Source of the DNA: Nemania diffusa
Taxonomy: Eukaryota; Ascomycota; Sordariomycetes; Xylariales; Xylariaceae
Assembly (NCBI GenBank): GCA_038501195.1
Contig: JBBPUQ010000001.1
Location: 1,922,001 to 1,986,000, forward strand
Length of the DNA stretch: 64,000 bases
Direction: 5' to 3'
A program made the position numbers and the translations under genes. A model generated the notes under the pieces. The model was not told where the DNA came from. It was given only the letters and a program-made list of their open reading frames with translations, and made no database searches. Below, one piece after another: positions 60,202 to 64,000 of the stretch. Numbering within the stretch: the first letter of the stretch is position 1; each line of letters starts with the position of its first letter.

Positions 60202-63200
60202 TTCTAACAAAGTTATTTGCGACTTTTTTTTATTACTGTAACTTTTTTTTTACTTTTTATTAACAGTTGCTTTTTTTAGCGTTACTAATATTTGTTTACT
60301 AGGTTTTTAGCTTGTTAAAATTGCTACTTCGATTATTACTAATTGTTTTTATAACTATAGCTTTTTTATTTAACTAAATAATTAAATCTTTTCTTAAATT
60401 TATTAGTTTTATATTTAACAATAGTTTTAATTTTAAAAAACTTTTTTTTTTTTTTTAAATTTAACTAGTTATTTTAAATAAGCTTAAAAAAAAAAACAGT
60501 TTAATAAAAGAGATTTTTTTTATATTTTTTTAGTAATAAGTGTACTATTAATATAACTAAATAAACATTAAAAGTTTCAAAAAAATCGATTTTATAAACT
60601 AACTAACTTATTCGTTTTTTTATTTTTTAAAGCTTTGCAAATTGCTACAAAAGTTTTTGGAACAGCTTATTAAGTAAATAATATCTTTTATACAATTTTA
60701 AATATACTTTATTTTTTTTTTAAAACTTTATTATTTAATACTTTTTATTGTAATAATATTTAATATAAAACGCTGCAAAATTTATTGCTAATTTAGCGTT
60801 TTTTTATAAATGCTTTTTTAAAAAGTATATTTTTTTTAAAATATTAATAACTTTTATTTCTATAATTATATTATTAAAACTTAACAGTTTAAATCTAAAT
60901 AATTATTTATATACTAAAAATTTAATAAATTTAAAATATATGCTATTAAAGTTTTATTATAATATAAAAATCACGTTTACTTATATATTATCAAAGTTTT
61001 AAAACAAATAATAATATATAGCAATTTTTACTGTTTAATTTTTGTACTTTAAAAAACTATTTACTTAAAAATAATATGCTATAGTTATTAAAAGCTTTAT
61101 ATTTATTGCTTTTTATAGTTTTTTCTAAAAAACAAATGTAAATTTATAATCTTTATTTAATATAATCTTTATAAAAACGCTCTAGTTATAAATAAACAAA
61201 AACTTTGTTAAAAATATAGCTTAGTTTTTTGCTATATATTTTTTATAACTTAGTACTAGCAATAACTTCTTCAAAATAACATATATAGCTATTATTATTA
61301 TATTATAATAATTAAACCTTTTAATTTGCTAAAATATATTTACAAACAATATACTTAGCAAATTTAATACAAAATTTATTACAATTATTTTTATTAACTT
61401 TATATCTTTTAGTTTAATTAACTAATAATCTTTATAAAGTTTTTTACAATTAATATTATATATTTAATATCTATTGTAATATTTAAAATATACTTAAACT
61501 TTTTATATTTTTAATTCAATTATATAACTTTTCAAATCTTTTATTATTTTTTATTTACTAAAATAATACTTATTGTTATAAGCAATTTTAAAAAACTTTT
61601 TAATTTATATATTAAATATATATAGCTTACACTTGTTTTTTTTATTTATATTATATAACAAACTGCTAACTATTACAAAAAAATACTTAAATTATTTAAA
61701 GTTTTTAACACTTTTATTATTTTTTTAAATATTAGCTAAAATTTTTTAATACTTAAAGTTTTTATTATAATTTATAATAATATTTTTTTATATGCTATTT
61801 TTTATTACTGCTTTTGTAACTATTTAAATTTAGTTTAATATTAACTTTTTATTTGTTTTTTTAATTTTCTTTATTTTGTTAATTTAATCTGTTATAGCTT
61901 AAAATTAACTAAAAACATTTAATATAAAATTAAGCTATTTCAACAAATAAAAAACTTATAAACTATATTAAAACAAATAAATAAATATATTTATAAAATA
62001 TTTGTTTATTTAATTTATAAAAGCTATATTAATATTAGTTTAATTAAATATTTTTTTAGTTACTAAATAATTAATTAATACTACTACTAAATTATATAAA
62101 GCTTTTATAATTGTTTAAAACTTTTTATATTTTTAAATAATATATATAACTTTTAATTTTAAAAGCTTATATTTTATTTTAAGCTATAATAAATATTTAC
62201 TTAAAAATATAATTAGCAAAATTTATATATTTAAAATTAACGTTTTTAGTTTTTAAATATAGCTATTTTTTAGTTAAAACAATATTAATCTAAAACTTTT
62301 TTTTAAAAAGCTATTTATTTGTATAAACAAAGTTTTAACAAAATTATAATAGTAAAAAATCATATTATTATATACTAGTTTTTATATAGTTTTAAATAAA
62401 GCTTTTTTTTTAGCTGTCAAAATAAATAAAGTAGTTTAATAGTATATTTGTTGTTTATTAAAATTACTAGCTACTATATATTTTAATTGCTTTTTTTCGT
62501 TAAAAAAAACCACTTTTTATTATTGTAATAGCTTAATATACTATATATAATATAGCAGTAGTATTTTTAAAAATCTTATATTTCCAAAATATTATTTTAA
62601 TATTTTCAACTGGTTTAAAAACTATAAATTTTTAAAAGCTTTTAATTGCTTTGCTATAATAAACAGTTTAAATATATTTACTTAAAATTTTAACAATTTT
62701 ATTAATAAGTATTTTAAAAATAACTTTTTAAAAAACAGCAAAATCTACTATTTACAAAATAACTTAAATATTATATATAGTTATTTCAAATAATTCTTTT
62801 TATTATTAAAAAATATTACAATATTATTAATAAATATTTAACAGTAGTATTTATAAAGCTATAGCAGTTTATTTATAAATTATTATATATATATAAGTAA
62901 ATTTTAAAATTTTATTAATATTACTGTAAATTTTTTCAAACTTTTTAAACTTATAATAATAAATTTATTTCAATATTTTAAATAAACTTTAAACTAATAA
63001 AAAAAAAATATTACATTTACTATTAAAATGTAACTTTTTTTTTAAATTAATACTATTACTTTTAATTACAATAAAAACAAGTAATTATTTAATATTACTA
63101 TTTTGTTAAAAACTTATAAATCAATTATAAACTAAATATATAGTTTTTTTTTTTTTTATAACTAAACAACAAAAATCAAATATATAAAAAACAACAGTTT

Positions 63201-64000
63201 ATTTATTTATTTTATATAGTTTTGTTTATATAATTTATTAAATACTAAATTTACTATATAACAGTTTTTAATATTTAACAAATATAAACAACTATTAAGT
63301 TTGAACTTTTGCTAGTTATTTATTAAAAATATTTTCATTTGTTTATTTTTTAAAATATCAATTATATTTTAATTAAACCAAACTTTAGGTATTTTTTCCA
63401 GCAAATTTAATATTTTCTAAACTAGCAAATCTCTACTAGTATAAACAAATTAGCTAGCAGCTACTTTTACTTTTTTTTTTTTAAAAAACTTTTTAATATT
63501 TATTATAACAGCGATTTTTTAAACTTTTAGTTTAAGTTTTTTTATTGCTTTTATTACTGCTATACTTAAATTAAAGTTTGTAAATTTTATTTTTAAAATA
63601 GCTTTAATTATATTATATATAGTATTAGTTAATAAAGTTTTTTTAATTATATCTAGCAATTTTAATACATTAATTATATTAGTTATATTATTTTAATTTA
63701 TATTTTTTTAAATTTATACTAGTTTTAATTTATAGTTTTTTATAGCTACTGCTTTTTATATATTTATATTTAAAATAAATTAATTTATAAAAAATATATC
63801 TAATATTGCAACATTTTTAAATATTTACAAACTTATATTTGCAGTTTTAACTTTTGCATTATTTACAGCTGCTACTTTAGCTACTAAAATAGCTACTTTT
63901 ATATACTTTTTTTATATAGCTTTAATATAATCTAATTTTATATACTTTTAAATTATACTTATTTTAATATTTTTAAAAATCACTTTTTTAACTAGTAATA

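Larger units (their letters stand above)
54548..64000. repeat. extremely AT-rich isochore, probably RIP-mutated repeat heterochromatin
   Basis: Base composition switches within about 15 bases at 54,548 and stays extreme to the window end. Sampled lines give roughly 5% G+C up to about 59,990 (some 60-base lines have none) and roughly 10% after. TpA steps are overwhelming, CpG is nearly absent and no meaningful open frame survives in any frame. This is the footprint of repeat-induced point mutation on transposon sequence, though more extreme than the usual 20-35% G+C of RIP islands. Mitochondrial origin is unlikely, because fungal mitochondrial DNA keeps genes and about 25-30% G+C. Residual family identity could not be read. 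Confidence 0.85.

Noticed and set aside
54548..64000. Mitochondrial DNA insertion or mitochondrial contig end
   Set aside because: No mitochondrial gene, tRNA or intron pattern is visible and the A+T content is well above that of fungal mitochondrial DNA.
60000..64000. Readable transposon reverse transcriptase or transposase
   Set aside because: Both strands were scanned in the less mutated half; every frame is broken by stops within a few dozen codons and no diagnostic motif could be read.
1..64000. tRNA, 5S rRNA, CRISPR arrays and secondary metabolite core genes
   Set aside because: No T-arm/B-box-like sequence with a matching cloverleaf, no 5S-like sequence, no regularly spaced direct repeats and no PKS, NRPS or terpene synthase motifs were found by eye. 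A tRNAscan or cmscan run would be decisive for the RNAs.

Overview
The window is nuclear DNA of a filamentous ascomycete, most likely a Sordariomycete. The genes carry short introns (46-144 bp) with GTRNGY-type donors and CTAAC/CTGAC-like branch sites 10-25 bases before the acceptor. The protein families point the same way: Nur1/Mug154, a CSC1-type DUF221 channel, a Wsc sensor, a GPI-anchored GH17 glucanase and a Clr5-ankyrin protein. Clr5-ankyrin proteins are especially numerous in Xylariales-like fungi; that placement is inference.

Layout. 1-18 kb is gene-rich. It holds a large disordered membrane-tailed protein (minus, runs off the left edge), Nur1 (minus), V-ATPase subunit F (plus, four exons rebuilt here), an NPC2-type lipid transfer protein (minus), a CSC1-like cation channel (minus, four exons) and a 1074-residue coiled-coil protein (plus). 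18-19.3 kb holds a 184 bp inverted-repeat element that looks like a MITE. 19.3-23.2 kb encodes a secreted kelch-propeller protein with one membrane span and a very long disordered tail. 23.2-29.8 kb is a long gene-free spacer. 29.8-31.2 kb encodes a Wsc1-type cell wall sensor (four exons). 33.0-35.6 kb encodes an 855-residue protein of unknown function between two gene-free spacers. 38.4-43.6 kb holds a metallophosphoesterase, an isochorismatase-like hydrolase and a DUF300/Ost-alpha membrane protein. 44.9-46.5 kb encodes a GPI-anchored GH17 glucanase. 47.2-51.1 kb encodes a Clr5-ankyrin protein, followed by two small single-span membrane proteins.

From about 54,548 to the right end the DNA changes abruptly to an extremely AT-rich block with no open reading frames. 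By line sampling G+C is about 5% up to about 59,990 and about 10% after that. It is best read as a repeat island destroyed by repeat-induced point mutation (RIP), possibly pericentromeric or subtelomeric heterochromatin.

Functionally, several genes concern the cell surface and membranes (CSC1 channel, kelch protein, Wsc sensor, GH17 glucanase, NPC2, V-ATPase F). They are single genes with their own promoters, not a biosynthetic cluster. No tRNA, rRNA, CRISPR array or intact transposase was seen. Exon structures were assembled by hand from splice signals and reading-frame continuity. All family names rest on recognition of sequence motifs, not on a database search.
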